Below, piece after piece: positions 1-8,709 of a DNA stretch of 64,000 nucleotides. The notes below the pieces were generated by a model. It had not been told where the DNA came from. It searched no databases and saw nothing but the letters and a program-made list of their open reading frames with translations. The stretch comes from Paenibacillus auburnensis (lineage in GTDB: Bacteria > Bacillota > Bacilli > Paenibacillales > Paenibacillaceae): the NCBI RefSeq assembly GCF_927798115.1, contig NZ_CAKMMG010000012.1:62001-126000 (forward strand), written 5' to 3'. The translations under genes were made by a program, and so were the position numbers. Every line of letters starts with the position of its first letter. Position 1 is the stretch's first letter.

Positions 1-769
1 TACCTGTCCCCCGATCGTTCCACTCCTGGTAGGCGGACGGTTCAATCACCGGTTCTCCGGCATTCTGAATCATGATCTGACCCTTCGTATCCATGATGAA
101 TACCTGGCCCCGCTCAATCCAATCGATGTTCGAGAGGATCGTCGTCAGCTTTTCCACATTAAGCGGTATAATAAGCGTTCCGGCCAGATCGGCAGTCGTC
201 TGAATCGGCAATGAACGGACATAGAACGGTGTATAGGTAACCTTCTGATCCTGGTTTTTGAGCGGAAGCAGCATATACTCTCCTGGATGATGCCGGTTTA
301 ACAGCGCTTGCCAATCCTCATAAGTAAACGTGTCCGTCTGCAGCTTCATCTCATAAAAAGACTGTTCCTTTACATACGTTTCACTGGAAAGAACCGATTG
401 AAGAGGCTTCGAATATAGGTTAATCTCCTTAATGAAATTGTTCGCGGAGGTCATTTTGTTCAGTTCCTGCTTAAGCCTATAGATCCTGTAAGCGTTCTCC
501 TTTGTAGATGAAGAAAGGAGTGCTTTAACTTCCGAATGAACGGCCAGCTGCGCCGCCAGACTCTCTGTCTGTAACAGCTCGCCATCCACGATATATCGTA
601 CCTGCTGGAGCATGGCTCCGCTCGCCAGTTTAATCTCATTTTTTACAATGCCCCTGGTTTGGCCATAAATAATTACACTCAGAATAACAGGTATGCACAG
701 AATCACCGCATAGGATAGAATTAAGCGAAAAACCACGCTTTGTGTGAAGTGACCCCTTTCCAAATTCAA
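1..769 (-). CDS. Membrane sensor protein, N-terminal part (histidine kinase or AraC/YesS-type regulator), cut by window edge
   Basis: About 256 codons are visible; the C-terminal output domain lies outside the window. The start is TTG at 769, after GGGGGAG about 5 bases upstream (a second TTG at 763 is also possible). Residues about 13-35 form a transmembrane helix, followed by a long extracytoplasmic region with the pattern of Paenibacillus dCache sensors: a helical stretch after the membrane, then a strand-rich part with TPFYVRSLPIQ and GTLIIPL. Proteins with this N-terminus are either YesM-like histidine kinases or one-component AraC regulators with a membrane sensor; the visible part does not decide. 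Several sugar-polymer genes lie nearby, so a role in sensing carbohydrates is plausible but inferred. Confidence 0.7.
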   Translation of the reverse strand, partial: MNLERGHFTQSVVFRLILSYAVILCIPVILSVIIYGQTRGIVKNEIKLASGAMLQQVRYIVDGELLQTESLAAQLAVHSEVKALLSSSTKENAYRIYRLKQELNKMTSANNFIKEINLYSKPLQSVLSSETYVKEQSFYEMKLQTDTFTYEDWQALLNRHHPGEYMLLPLKNQDQKVTYTPFYVRSLPIQTTADLAGTLIIPLNVEKLTTILSNIDWIERGQVFIMDTKGQIMIQNAGEPVIEPSAYQEWNDRGTG

Positions 770-948
770 ATGTTCTCCCCCTCATTCCCTTTTTTGTACA
801 TTTACCATAATAAATGATATCTATAGCGGCTTCCTATGTACAAATTGAAACCTGCATGTACAGTTTGTGCAACTGCGGGGGATTCTTTGATATTTAAGGG
901 GCCAACAGCAGAAGGCGAATTGCTTAGCACCCGGGCAGGTTTATCACT

Positions 949-1794
949 TTACTTACTGCGGAGCACACGGAACCCCTGATCAGGACCTATGCCGCTTGCC
1001 TCAAACTTGCCCCGGAAAGCGGACTCGTTATTATTGACGCCGCCAATCCAGCCCCCGCCCTTTACAACCCGGTAAGCACCTCCCGTACTATCCAAGTCCC
1101 CGTCCCCGTACCAGTTCCAGCACCATTCTCTTACATTCCCTGACATATCGTAAAGCCCCAGCTCATTTGGCTTCTTGGTGCCGGCAGATTTGGTTGCATT
1201 GTTGTTGTTTTCGATGATGGGCCAGTTCCATTCTCCGGATAAATATTGATCCCCGGCATTTCTCCAATACCAGGCGACTTCATCGGCATTGTTGCTTCCG
1301 CTGTAGGTGTAGCTCTTACTCAACTGGCCTCCGCCTGCAGCATATTCCCACTCCGCTTCAGTCGGCAGCCGGTAACCATTCACTCCCTCGTTGACCGTTA
1401 CTGTCCACTTTATATTATCGTTGCTGCTCTTATTCTCCGGATCTTGTGCATCCTTGTTAATATTGTAGTAAGGTTCAAGACTTTCTTGTATACTCCGGCG
1501 GTTACAGTACTCCATTGCGTCATACCAGCTTACCATTTCTACCGGCAGATTACCGCCTTGGAAGTAGGAAGGGTTACTCCCCATGACTGCTATCCACTCT
1601 TGCTGTGTTACCTCATATTTGCCGATATAAAAATCCGCCAAATTTACATTTTCCCCATAGTAATTGGACTTGGTGTTTATAAAGCTCCCGCCTTGGACGA
1701 GTATTAGGTTATCCTTCGGTCCAGGCTTTGCCTGCGAACAGGCAGTGACAACGCCTATGACGGCTATAATAAAGAAAATCAATAATTTTCTCAT
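949..1794 (-). CDS. SUMF1/formylglycine-generating-enzyme-like lipoprotein
   Basis: 281 residues. The ATG at 1794 is chosen because AAAGGAGA sits 7 bases upstream; a longer reading to 1872 has no such site. Residues 1-19 are a lipoprotein signal ending in VTAC, so the protein is probably anchored to the outer face of the membrane. The remainder is a complete SUMF1-type fold: YIGKYEVTQQEW, NLPVEMVSWYDA, GYRLPTEAEWEYA, MSGNVREWCW and the final GFRVLRSK. The catalytic cysteines of true formylglycine-generating enzymes are not seen near the C-terminus (KGGGWIGG region), so sulfatase activation is unlikely and a binding or unknown role is more probable. It lies downstream of xynA on the same strand, separated by a terminator. 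Confidence 0.8.
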   Translation of the reverse strand: MRKLLIFFIIAVIGVVTACSQAKPGPKDNLILVQGGSFINTKSNYYGENVNLADFYIGKYEVTQQEWIAVMGSNPSYFQGGNLPVEMVSWYDAMEYCNRRSIQESLEPYYNINKDAQDPENKSSNDNIKWTVTVNEGVNGYRLPTEAEWEYAAGGGQLSKSYTYSGSNNADEVAWYWRNAGDQYLSGEWNWPIIENNNNATKSAGTKKPNELGLYDMSGNVREWCWNWYGDGDLDSTGGAYRVVKGGGWIGGVNNNESAFRGKFEASGIGPDQGFRVLRSK

Positions 1795-1836
1795 GGAAAG
1801 ATCTCCTTTAAGCAGATTGGAAAAGGTAAAAATATT

Positions 1837-1866
1837 AGGCCCCCGGCTGTGAAGCCGGCAGGCCCT
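1837..1866 (-). terminator. Terminator of xynA
   Basis: On the minus strand GGCCTGCCGGC-TTCACA-GCCGGGGGCC forms a stem with one bulged G and one wobble, followed by TAATATTTTT. It lies about 45 bases past the xynA stop and so ends xynA transcription ahead of the SUMF1-like gene. Confidence 0.7.
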
Positions 1867-1912
1867 GGTCATATCAATGAAACTGTCTACTGCCCTGCTG
1901 GCAGCTGAACGG

Positions 1913-2548
1913 TTACCACACCGTTACGTTAGAACTCCCGCTGCTTTGATACCCCTCGGTCGCCAGCACCTGGTAAGACCAGCTGCTGCCCAAATTCATC
2001 CCGTAATTCTTCCATGCATTCACGTGGTTGCTAAAAGTGATGGCAACGTTGCTTCCGGTCGCTCTTTTCGACTGCCTTACACTCCAGAACTGGGTGAAGG
2101 TTGCTGTTCCGTCAATGGAAGGGGCGTTGGTTCGTGTGGCTGTATAAATATCGTATGTGCCGCCATCACTGGTGACGGTCCCTTTATAGTTTCCGGTAGG
2201 TCTGTAAGTACCCCAGCTATCCACAACGTAATATTCGATCAGGGAGTTTCTTGTCCATCCATAGAGCGTCAAATACCCGTTGCCGGACGGTGCCCATACG
2301 CCTGCATTATAGTTGATGGTTCTAGTAGGTGATCCAGTAGTCCAGCCTTTACCAACAACAAAATTCCCGGTATTGGACCAGTTCACACTGTAGTTTCCGC
2401 CAGATCCATTCGTAGCATTTACTGTCCCGCCGCCGTCGGTCCAATTTTGCCAATAGTCTGTCGCTGCATTTGAGGTTGCTGCAAACAAGCTGAAACTCAT
2501 TGAAGCTGCAAATAAGGCCGTTAACACTTTCTTATTAAACTTAAACAT
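1913..2548 (-). CDS. xynA: Secreted endo-1,4-beta-xylanase, GH11
   Basis: 211 residues, against 213 for Bacillus subtilis XynA and the closely similar B. circulans enzyme. It hydrolyses internal beta-1,4 bonds of xylan outside the cell. A Sec signal peptide (residues 1 to about 28) ends near SNA-AT, and the mature protein begins TDYWQNWTDGGG as in the family. The two catalytic glutamates are visible: E105 in NSLIEYYVVDSWG (nucleophile, E78 in mature numbering) and E198 in VLATEGYQSSG (acid/base). The start is ATG 2548 with AGGAGG upstream. There is no carbohydrate-binding module. A cre box lies in its promoter, and its own terminator follows, so it appears to be monocistronic and subject to catabolite repression. 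Confidence 0.97.
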   Translation of the reverse strand: MFKFNKKVLTALFAASMSFSLFAATSNAATDYWQNWTDGGGTVNATNGSGGNYSVNWSNTGNFVVGKGWTTGSPTRTINYNAGVWAPSGNGYLTLYGWTRNSLIEYYVVDSWGTYRPTGNYKGTVTSDGGTYDIYTATRTNAPSIDGTATFTQFWSVRQSKRATGSNVAITFSNHVNAWKNYGMNLGSSWSYQVLATEGYQSSGSSNVTVW

Positions 2549-2688
2549 ACCCTTACCTCCTAAAATGTTTTGTTGTTGGTTACGGCTTACCTTACACTAC
2601 TTACCGGCTGGTCCGGCTGATTCAACCTGGTGCTCATGACTTAACTGCCCAACTTCCAAAATCCTGCTTCCCCCTCCTTTCCGAGTAA

Positions 2689-2712
2689 ATTATAATTCGT
2701 AAGCGCTTACAA
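2689..2712 (-). promoter_or_regulatory. xynA promoter -10 with overlapping cre (CcpA) site
   Basis: On the minus strand TTGTAAGCGCTTACGAA (2698-2712 region) is a near-perfect palindrome matching the cre consensus TGNAANCGNWNNCA, immediately upstream of a TATAAT -10 (2689-2694). The -35 is poor (CTGTAT at 17 bases). A cre placed against the -10 indicates CcpA repression during growth on preferred sugars. The rest of the 2549-2970 gap holds only the xynA leader and the yaaA terminator. Confidence 0.75.
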
Positions 2713-2775
2713 TACAGTTAGCAAATTAAAGATTCATTCCCAATTTTTATAGAAGTTTTCTATCTAATTGGATAA

Positions 2776-2811
2776 ATCCCAAAATAAAAGCCATCCTGTG
2801 AAAGGACGGCT
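2776..2811 (-). terminator. Terminator downstream of yaaA
   Basis: Minus strand AGCCGTCCT-TTCAC-AGGATGGCT followed by TTTATTTTG. The 9-bp stem (one G-T pair) and T-rich tail are typical of an intrinsic terminator, about 160 bases after the yaaA stop. I see nothing in 2812-2970. Confidence 0.65.
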
Positions 2812-2970
2812 CTGCGTTAGAACAGACAGTTGGAAGCTGGCAAATCTCTATTTACAGCTGAAACAATCTATGGTCACTGTCGTAGAACGGGTACCAGATT
2901 CCACTACCGCATATCCTTCCGTAACCTATACCATTACTTTTAATTAATCGAATGGATGTCCGTCTCTATT

Positions 2971-3723
2971 CTACTTGCTCGTTTTTTGTATAAAGACATA
3001 AGTGCTCTCACTCGACAACTCATCTGCATAACCGAACTCTAGTCCGGTAAAGCTCTTAATCTCCTCTACATGCCGGACTTGCCGCTCAGCCATGAAGCGT
3101 ACCATCTCACCTCTGGCCATCTTGGCGAACGTCGCTTTTTCAACTACCTTACCGCCGATTTCCTGCCCGAACACACAAGTAACCATCCGGACATCTCCGC
3201 CCAGATAAGGGGAGATACATTTGCTGTATTCCTTAGAGGCTAAATTCAGGATACACTTACTCTCCGAGAAAAGCTGGTCCGCCAGTCTTCTGTTCCAAAA
3301 TCCATAGAGCGAGCTGAATCCGGGCCCGGCCAATTTGGCCTGCATTTCCAGTCTATAGGGAACCACCCCATCAAACGGCCGGAGCATCCCATAGAACCCG
3401 GACAATATCCGCAAATGCTCCTGCAGGTATTCCAGCTCCTCCATTTGCAGCACACCCGGTGCCATGTATTGATATTGAATCCCTTCGTAAGAAAAAAGGG
3501 CCGGCGTCAGATTCCGGGTTAGATCCATAACCCGAATCCGCTCAAGATTCAGCGTGGCGATCGCATCGTTGCATTTCCATATGGCTTTTAGTTCCTCGTA
3601 GCTCATTTGTTGTAAAGCGCCCAGCAGCGTTTCCGACTCGCTTAGAAATTGCGGCATCTGGCGCTCCGTAAAGATATCTGTGTCTGTCTTCATCTTTTTG
3701 GCAGGCGAAATAATGATTCTCAT
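2971..3723 (-). CDS. yaaA: YaaA family peroxide-stress protein
   Basis: 250 residues, the usual length of the YaaA/DUF328 family. The hallmark N-terminus MRIIISPAKKMK is present, as are YEGIQYQYM, LSGFYGMLRPFDGVVPYRLEMQ and LNLASKEYSK. In E. coli YaaA lowers free intracellular iron and protects DNA and proteins during peroxide stress, and the family has a DNA-binding helix-hairpin-helix-like fold; the exact biochemical activity in this organism is not established. The start is ATG 3723 after AGGGAG. It is a single gene between the xylanase and the GH112 phosphorylase, with no evident functional link to either. Confidence 0.92.
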   Translation of the reverse strand: MRIIISPAKKMKTDTDIFTERQMPQFLSESETLLGALQQMSYEELKAIWKCNDAIATLNLERIRVMDLTRNLTPALFSYEGIQYQYMAPGVLQMEELEYLQEHLRILSGFYGMLRPFDGVVPYRLEMQAKLAGPGFSSLYGFWNRRLADQLFSESKCILNLASKEYSKCISPYLGGDVRMVTCVFGQEIGGKVVEKATFAKMARGEMVRFMAERQVRHVEEIKSFTGLEFGYADELSSESTYVFIQKTSK

Positions 3724-3791
3724 GATACTCCCTTTTCTAGTCCCCCTCGGGGATAATAAATGTCTCTTTATCCTATCATATTTTCACCGCA

Positions 3792-3834
3792 AAAAGCTCA
3801 AGCCCGGGGCATACAGCCACAGGCTTGAGCTTTT
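3792..3834 (-). terminator. Terminator of the GH105-GH112 operon
   Basis: AAGCTCAAGCC and GGCTTGAGCTT form an 11-bp perfect stem with T-runs on both strands, so it can act in both directions. It lies about 30 bases after the GH112 stop on the minus strand. Confidence 0.8.
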
Positions 3835-3863
3835 TCAAAAGAATATTCTGTAGATTAGAAGTA

Positions 3864-6026
3864 TTAACCACCGATTGTAGTAATCACTGTATCAAAAGGA
3901 GCCAGCTCCAGCGTCTGCAGGCCGTACTCCGTCTCCACGGAGGTCTTCTGCGGCTCAGCGCTGTTGTTAATCACGACCAGAATCTTGCTCTCCGGATAGT
4001 AAGCGCACTCTGTATAGAGGTTATCCGTGATGTACTTGTTGTCCTGCAGCTCATTACCCGCATAGCGGATCAGGTTCAGCAGCAGTCTGGTATTCTCCAG
4101 ATTGAATTCGAACGACGGCAGGTAGATTCCCTTGCCTTTGCCGAAGGCATTCGTGGACAGTGTAACTCTCCCGCCGGCTTGCTGCACTACTGATGCCGCT
4201 CCATCGGTAAGATAGATCCCCTGCTTGGCTTCAATGCTTGCGCCTTCAGGCAGCAGGCCGAGCTCATCCTTAGCTTCAAAAGCCCATTTGCCATGAACCA
4301 CTCTGGCGCCGGTATCTTCATCCACACCAAGAACATGGGCCATTCGGAAGTAGGTGTCATAGCCTTCAACGGCGGAAGGCTGGTTAACCCCGATGAACGT
4401 GCCGCCTTCGTATACCCATTTGGTCAGAAGGTCTACAACTTTGCTGTCCTTCCAGTGCTTCCCGCCGCTCCAGGCTGAACCGACCGCACCGGCATTGATT
4501 ACAACATCAACGTTCTGCAGTACCCCCTGGCGGATATCCTCAAAGTCGATGAACTGTACTTCCACCGGCGACCCGGATAAGGCTTCATTGATATGAATCA
4601 GATCATGCATGAAGGTTTCATGGAAATGGCCGGACAGCGTCCACGATCTCAGCTTGCCCCAGCTGTGCAGAACCGCTACCTTGGTCTTCACCTGATACGG
4701 CTTGCCCTGGTTATGCAGCTCTTTGATCTCTCTGAACTCATCAGCAATCTTCTCGATATAATCGCAGAAATCCGGATAAGGCTCGACCAGGTGCAGGTAT
4801 CCGCCTAGTCCAATCCGGTCAATCGGCTCCCGGAGCAGCGCGCGCCGGATGTTGATCCAGTATTTTTTGGCATCCAGGGTAGGATCGCCGCCTTCCATAA
4901 AGGTAGGGGCGCCGCCCAGGCCCACCGGGAACAAATAAGGATGCAGCCGGATCTCATGCGTGTCTACTTTTACCCCTGAACACATCCGTGCTTCATAGCC
5001 CGAGAATACGCATTTAATCATTCCGTCGAAGCCAAACTCCCCGAATCGGTCATTATAAGGCTCCATGCCCACCCAGCTGTCATCATAGAAAACATACGCC
5101 TTCTTGCCGTGGTTATGTACAATGTCAATGAGCTGCTTGCTGAAGCCAATCACAAAATCATTAATAAAAACCATCCAGTCGAGCTTGCGCTGCTCCGCCG
5201 GAATATGACTGACGCGATATTTGCCGCCGTTTACGAAATCCTCAGCCGTCAGCGAGTAGCCATATTTTTTGGCAAACACATCAAGTGCTCTGACACTCAC
5301 TGTAAAATCATAGGAACCCCAGTCCGAGAACAGATGGCGGTTACGCTCACTGCTGCCCCAAATCCAGGCAAAATTATAGAATAAAGAAGTAAAGCGGACA
5401 ACGGTTGTTTCCTTATGCTCCGCGCACCAATTCTCCATCCAGTCCAGCATATACGCCTGCGTCTCCGGGTACATGGGATCAATCTGCATCAGATGCTCTT
5501 TGTTCCAGTTATTCGTGGTGTGGTTGTACATGGAGATCTCTTCCCAGATCCGGTAGGCCATGAAGCTGACTGTGTATTTATGCCAAGGCGTAATTCCGGT
5601 CAGAACCACATTCCCCGATTCGCGGTCATAATTCCACTGTTCTCTGGGAACTTCTTGCCCGGTCGTCCGGTCGATAACCTGCCAGTATTTGAACGCCTCT
5701 TTGGAATCATTGACTCTGAACTGTTCCGCGAAGAAATCCTCCATCAGATAGACGGATAAGTAACCCTGCACCGCAACCTTCGGATTCGTAATCAGAAAAC
5801 ACTGCTGCAGCTTATCGAGATTCTGCGATGACCACTCATTGTGATCTCTGATGATGCAGATCGTAGAATAGATCCCGTATCCGGCATTAATAATCTCATC
5901 GGACAACTTCGTGCCGTCACTGTCACGGATAACATCGGCACCCCAGCGTTCTGCCAGTTCCAGGGTCAGTGCCTCATAACCGGATTCACCCGGCAGGGTA
6001 AAAGCCCCCTTAGTCGGTTTAGCCAA
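3864..6026 (-). CDS. GH112 beta-galactoside phosphorylase, probably galactosyl-beta-1,4-rhamnose phosphorylase
   Basis: 720 residues from TTG at 6026. The in-frame GTG at 6035 overlaps the AGGAGG and is unlikely to be used, whereas the TTG has an 8-base spacing. GH112 enzymes split galactosyl-beta-1,3-HexNAc or galactosyl-beta-1,4-L-rhamnose with phosphate, giving alpha-galactose-1-phosphate. The family is evident from MYPETQAYMLDWMENW, TSLFYNFAWIWGS, FYDDSWVGMEPY and the C-terminal glutamine-amidotransferase-like region. D315/D316 in FYDDSW should include the general acid (Asp313 in the bifidobacterial enzyme). There is no signal peptide, so it works on imported disaccharides. The preceding GH105 gene ends 12 bases before this start, and that pairing favours the rhamnose-specific subtype used for rhamnogalacturonan-I over lacto-N-biose; this is inference. 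Confidence 0.88.
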   Translation of the reverse strand: MAKPTKGAFTLPGESGYEALTLELAERWGADVIRDSDGTKLSDEIINAGYGIYSTICIIRDHNEWSSQNLDKLQQCFLITNPKVAVQGYLSVYLMEDFFAEQFRVNDSKEAFKYWQVIDRTTGQEVPREQWNYDRESGNVVLTGITPWHKYTVSFMAYRIWEEISMYNHTTNNWNKEHLMQIDPMYPETQAYMLDWMENWCAEHKETTVVRFTSLFYNFAWIWGSSERNRHLFSDWGSYDFTVSVRALDVFAKKYGYSLTAEDFVNGGKYRVSHIPAEQRKLDWMVFINDFVIGFSKQLIDIVHNHGKKAYVFYDDSWVGMEPYNDRFGEFGFDGMIKCVFSGYEARMCSGVKVDTHEIRLHPYLFPVGLGGAPTFMEGGDPTLDAKKYWINIRRALLREPIDRIGLGGYLHLVEPYPDFCDYIEKIADEFREIKELHNQGKPYQVKTKVAVLHSWGKLRSWTLSGHFHETFMHDLIHINEALSGSPVEVQFIDFEDIRQGVLQNVDVVINAGAVGSAWSGGKHWKDSKVVDLLTKWVYEGGTFIGVNQPSAVEGYDTYFRMAHVLGVDEDTGARVVHGKWAFEAKDELGLLPEGASIEAKQGIYLTDGAASVVQQAGGRVTLSTNAFGKGKGIYLPSFEFNLENTRLLLNLIRYAGNELQDNKYITDNLYTECAYYPESKILVVINNSAEPQKTSVETEYGLQTLELAPFDTVITTIGG

Positions 6027-6038
6027 CTTGTTCACCTC

Positions 6039-7058
6039 CTATTTAATCATATCGGACAGAAAAGCAAGCGCTAAGCCTTGTCCCCAGCCCTGGATCCAGT
6101 CCTTAGGAATATTGCGGTACCCTTCACGGTCCTTCATCACGGCAGTTCCACCCGACACCCCAAGCACCCGTCCATCTTCGCTGATATTCTCCAGGATGCC
6201 CTTAAGCGCTTTTTGCACATATTTGGTATGCAGCGGATTGCCGTTATTGATCATGGCTGCGGCAATCCCGCAGGAGGCAGATACCTCTTCATAAGATTCC
6301 TCGTCATCCAGCACTGTCCGCCAAAGGCCATTCTCTGTCTGCACAAGCTTCAGCGCCGCCAGCTGATCTCGCAACGAACACTCCACATCCATACACTGCG
6401 GATACAGATACCAGTCCTTCAGCAGCGGTTTGACCTGCGACATGGTATAAGCGCCCCAGGCATTGGCTCTGCCCCAGTACAATCCGGACATGTGATCCTG
6501 CTTCACATTGTTGTAGCCATGGAACCAGAAGCCGGTGCTAGGGTCCTGCAGGTATTTGATATGCCAGTAATACTGATTAAGGGCATCCTGGATCATCGCC
6601 TGATCATTCAGCTTGCTTCCGACACGCAGCAGGAAAAATGCCGCCATAAACAGCGTATCCGCCCAAGCCTGCTCCGGAAAATCATTCGCCACGGATACGG
6701 TATGCTGCAGCACATTGTCTCCGAACCTTAGCGCATGATTCTGGAGATAATCCACCTTACTCATCACAATATCCCAATATTTCTGATTGCCGGTCTCTTC
6801 GTACAATGTGATCATCACATGGCCCATGGCACAGGTGTTGACTGTCCAGTCCGGCAGGCCCAGCTCGATATATTCATCCGCCCACTGGATAAGCATATTC
6901 AGATAATCCTTATTTCCGGTAGTCTTATAGGCTCTGGAGACCCCGTAATAAGCCACCCCGCAAGGCCAGTCCCACGTTAAGTCCATAGCCAATGTTTTGC
7001 GGGTGACCTTATCAATTACCTGTAAAATCTGTTCTCTGTCATAATCCAATTGAAGCAT
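6039..7058 (-). CDS. Unsaturated rhamnogalacturonyl hydrolase, GH105 (YteR-like)
   Basis: 339 residues from ATG 7058 (MLQLDYD), with AGAGGGG upstream; an 11-residue extension to 7091 has no ribosome site. GH105 enzymes remove the 4,5-unsaturated galacturonate left by rhamnogalacturonan lyases, by hydration of the double bond. Family features: the (alpha/alpha)6-barrel repeat pattern, TWDWPCGVAYYG, AWADTLFMAAFFL with D134 in the place of YteR Asp143, and GFWFHGYNN, SGLYWGRANAWG. There is no signal peptide, so it is cytosolic and acts on imported oligosaccharides. It forms an operon with the GH112 phosphorylase 12 bases downstream. A cre site lies in front, and the divergent AraC regulator is the likely activator. 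Confidence 0.92.
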   Translation of the reverse strand: MLQLDYDREQILQVIDKVTRKTLAMDLTWDWPCGVAYYGVSRAYKTTGNKDYLNMLIQWADEYIELGLPDWTVNTCAMGHVMITLYEETGNQKYWDIVMSKVDYLQNHALRFGDNVLQHTVSVANDFPEQAWADTLFMAAFFLLRVGSKLNDQAMIQDALNQYYWHIKYLQDPSTGFWFHGYNNVKQDHMSGLYWGRANAWGAYTMSQVKPLLKDWYLYPQCMDVECSLRDQLAALKLVQTENGLWRTVLDDEESYEEVSASCGIAAAMINNGNPLHTKYVQKALKGILENISEDGRVLGVSGGTAVMKDREGYRNIPKDWIQGWGQGLALAFLSDMIK

Positions 7059-7117
7059 TCTTATTCCCCTCTCGTCCGCACACGCCCCCAAAGGCGATTG
7101 AGAGCCGTCCGCCTTAT

Positions 7118-7131
7118 TGTAAACGCTTTAT
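7118..7131 (-). promoter_or_regulatory. cre-like CcpA site before the GH105-GH112 operon
   Basis: TGTAAACGCTTTAT (plus-strand reading) fits the cre pattern except for the last base. It lies about 60 bases before the GH105 start, so CcpA would act as a roadblock or promoter repressor. A weak leftward promoter (TTGCTG, 16 bases, TATACC) is possible near 7160-7190. In the rest of the 7059-7487 divergent gap I see no further clear site; GTTAATAGTACTAACGCTTTT near 7219-7238 contains a small inverted repeat that could bind the AraC regulator. Confidence 0.55.
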
Positions 7132-7487
7132 AGTTTCTATTGTAAGCAGTATAATGGTATACATCTAGGCACATTCGCAGCAAAACTGCGCAATTTCGAC
7201 TATTTATTGTTATAAAAGTTAATAGTACTAACGCTTTTGGGATGGGCCGTGACTACAGAGAATGTTTGGACTTCCGGCCGCTGTTGTCTTCAGATTTCTT
7301 GATTTAAATCGCCATTGGCGGTTGAAATCCGCAGACAAAGGCGAACGCTACGCTCCTACAGTTCCAAAATTCCCCTCCGCCACTTTTCCCTAAAGGTATA
7401 ATTTTTACACAATATAAATAAGAGAAATTTATTGTCCATTACCTGTATAGCAATTCTAATTAACGAAATGAGAACGGGAGATGAAAT

Positions 7488-8429
7488 ATGCCCAGAAAAA
7501 AGAAACCCGTCATCGAGTACCGCCACTACAGCCTGCCGATTAACTTCCCTGTCCTGCTGTTAAGCGGGGAGCGCTGGAGGATTTCCGATATCAAAAGCGA
7601 GCATCTGCATTTCCATAATCATTTGGAGATTGGCATTTGTTATTCAGATGGCGGCATTATGGAGATCAAGGGGGAATCCGTCCCTTTTAAAGCCGGAGAT
7701 GTCACCGTTCTTCCCAGATATCTTCCCCACACCACGTACAGCTCGCCCGGTACTGCCAGTCTGTGGTCCTATCTTTTTTTCTCGCCGGAGGAGCTGTTTC
7801 AACCCTCTCTTAAAAGCGCTTACAGCACCTTCGAGCCGAACCTGTGGCGGATACAGGGAAAGAACTGTATTTTGAACAAGGAGCAGTATCCCAAGGTCCA
7901 TGCTCTCGCCACTTCGGTCGTAGAGGAGTTGAAGCAGCAGAATCCATACTATCAGGAAAGTGCGTACGGCTTATTGTTGTCTCTCTATATAGAGCTTCTT
8001 AGAATCCATTCCACGAATGAAACGCTGACTGAACAAGATACCGAGCATAATCTAAAAGGGGATTTTGTCATCTCTCCGGCGCTGGAGTATATCACCAAAA
8101 ACTACATGGCCCCCATCACCATCGATTATCTGGCGGAGCTATGCCACTTAAGCACCACCCATTTCCGCAGAAAATTCCATGAAATCATGGGTACAGCCCC
8201 CCTCGATTTCCTGAGCAGCACCCGGATTGAGGAGGCCTGCAAACAGCTGAAAAGCACGGATGCTTCCATCCTTTCGATCTCCGAGCAGGCAGGTTTTCAT
8301 TCCATCTCCAGCTTCAACCGCAGCTTCTCCCGGCTTATGGGCACATCGCCCAAGGAATGGCGTAAAGGAGCGCAATCCGAAGCGCAATCGGCGAAGGCGT
8401 CGATTTTGGAGTTTACGGGGTGGGTGTGA
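7488..8429 (+). CDS. AraC-family regulator with cupin sensor domain
   Basis: 313 residues; ATG 7488 preceded by GGGAG at 7 bases. Residues about 40-110 form a cupin (HFHNHLEIGICYSDGG, FKAGDVTVLPRYLPH), the usual sugar-sensing domain. Residues about 195-295 hold the two helix-turn-helix motifs: ITIDYLAELCHLSTTHFRRK and SISEQAGFHSISSFNRSFSR, then GTSPKEWRK. It is divergent from the GH105-GH112 operon, so the simplest inference is that it activates that operon in response to a rhamnogalacturonan-derived sugar. There is no transmembrane segment. Confidence 0.9.
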   Translation: MPRKKKPVIEYRHYSLPINFPVLLLSGERWRISDIKSEHLHFHNHLEIGICYSDGGIMEIKGESVPFKAGDVTVLPRYLPHTTYSSPGTASLWSYLFFSPEELFQPSLKSAYSTFEPNLWRIQGKNCILNKEQYPKVHALATSVVEELKQQNPYYQESAYGLLLSLYIELLRIHSTNETLTEQDTEHNLKGDFVISPALEYITKNYMAPITIDYLAELCHLSTTHFRRKFHEIMGTAPLDFLSSTRIEEACKQLKSTDASILSISEQAGFHSISSFNRSFSRLMGTSPKEWRKGAQSEAQSAKASILEFTGWV

Positions 8430-8533
8430 GGCGGGTGTGAGGTGGGGACAAGAACATGGAGCTCTAATTACCACTATAGAAAAACAAAGATGCTCCGGAA
8501 GTGATTACGGAGCGTAAGTTTATTAACACAATA

Positions 8534-8562
8534 TTCCAAACAAAGAGGCCTCGTGCTATAAT
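8534..8562 (+). promoter_or_regulatory. Promoter of holin-like toxin mRNA, copy 1
   Basis: TATAAT at 8557-8562 with a weak -35 TTCCAA at 8534-8539, 17-base spacing. The transcript would start near 8569, and CAGAAGCAATAGAAGGCTT after it is conserved in copy 2. Confidence 0.55.
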
Positions 8563-8625
8563 TGCAGAAGCAATAGAAGGCTTGCAAGGGCGGCCGGCTA
8601 ATCTCCCGGAAGGGAGGTGATGCCA

Positions 8626-8709
8626 GTGGAAGTATACCAAGCATTGACGTTAATGATTTCATTTGCGACTCTGATTGTGTTGATACTTTCTTTCCACAAA
8701 AAGAAATAG
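8626..8709 (+). CDS. Small holin-like toxin of a type I toxin-antitoxin locus, copy 1
   Basis: 27 residues: MEVYQALTLMISF followed by a hydrophobic stretch and a HKKK tail. One transmembrane helix with a basic C-terminus matches the putative holin-like toxin family (Hol_Tox; relatives of TxpA/BsrG in Bacillus). The start is GTG 8626 with GGGAGGTGAT 8 bases upstream. An in-frame ATG at 8620 is only 2 bases from the Shine-Dalgarno, and the second copy has ACG there, so GTG is preferred. The stop lies at the left foot of a hairpin (8703-8739) that is also the 3' end of an opposing RNA. Role inferred: membrane-damaging peptide held silent by antisense RNA. A second copy is at 24189. Confidence 0.8.
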   Translation: MEVYQALTLMISFATLIVLILSFHKKK

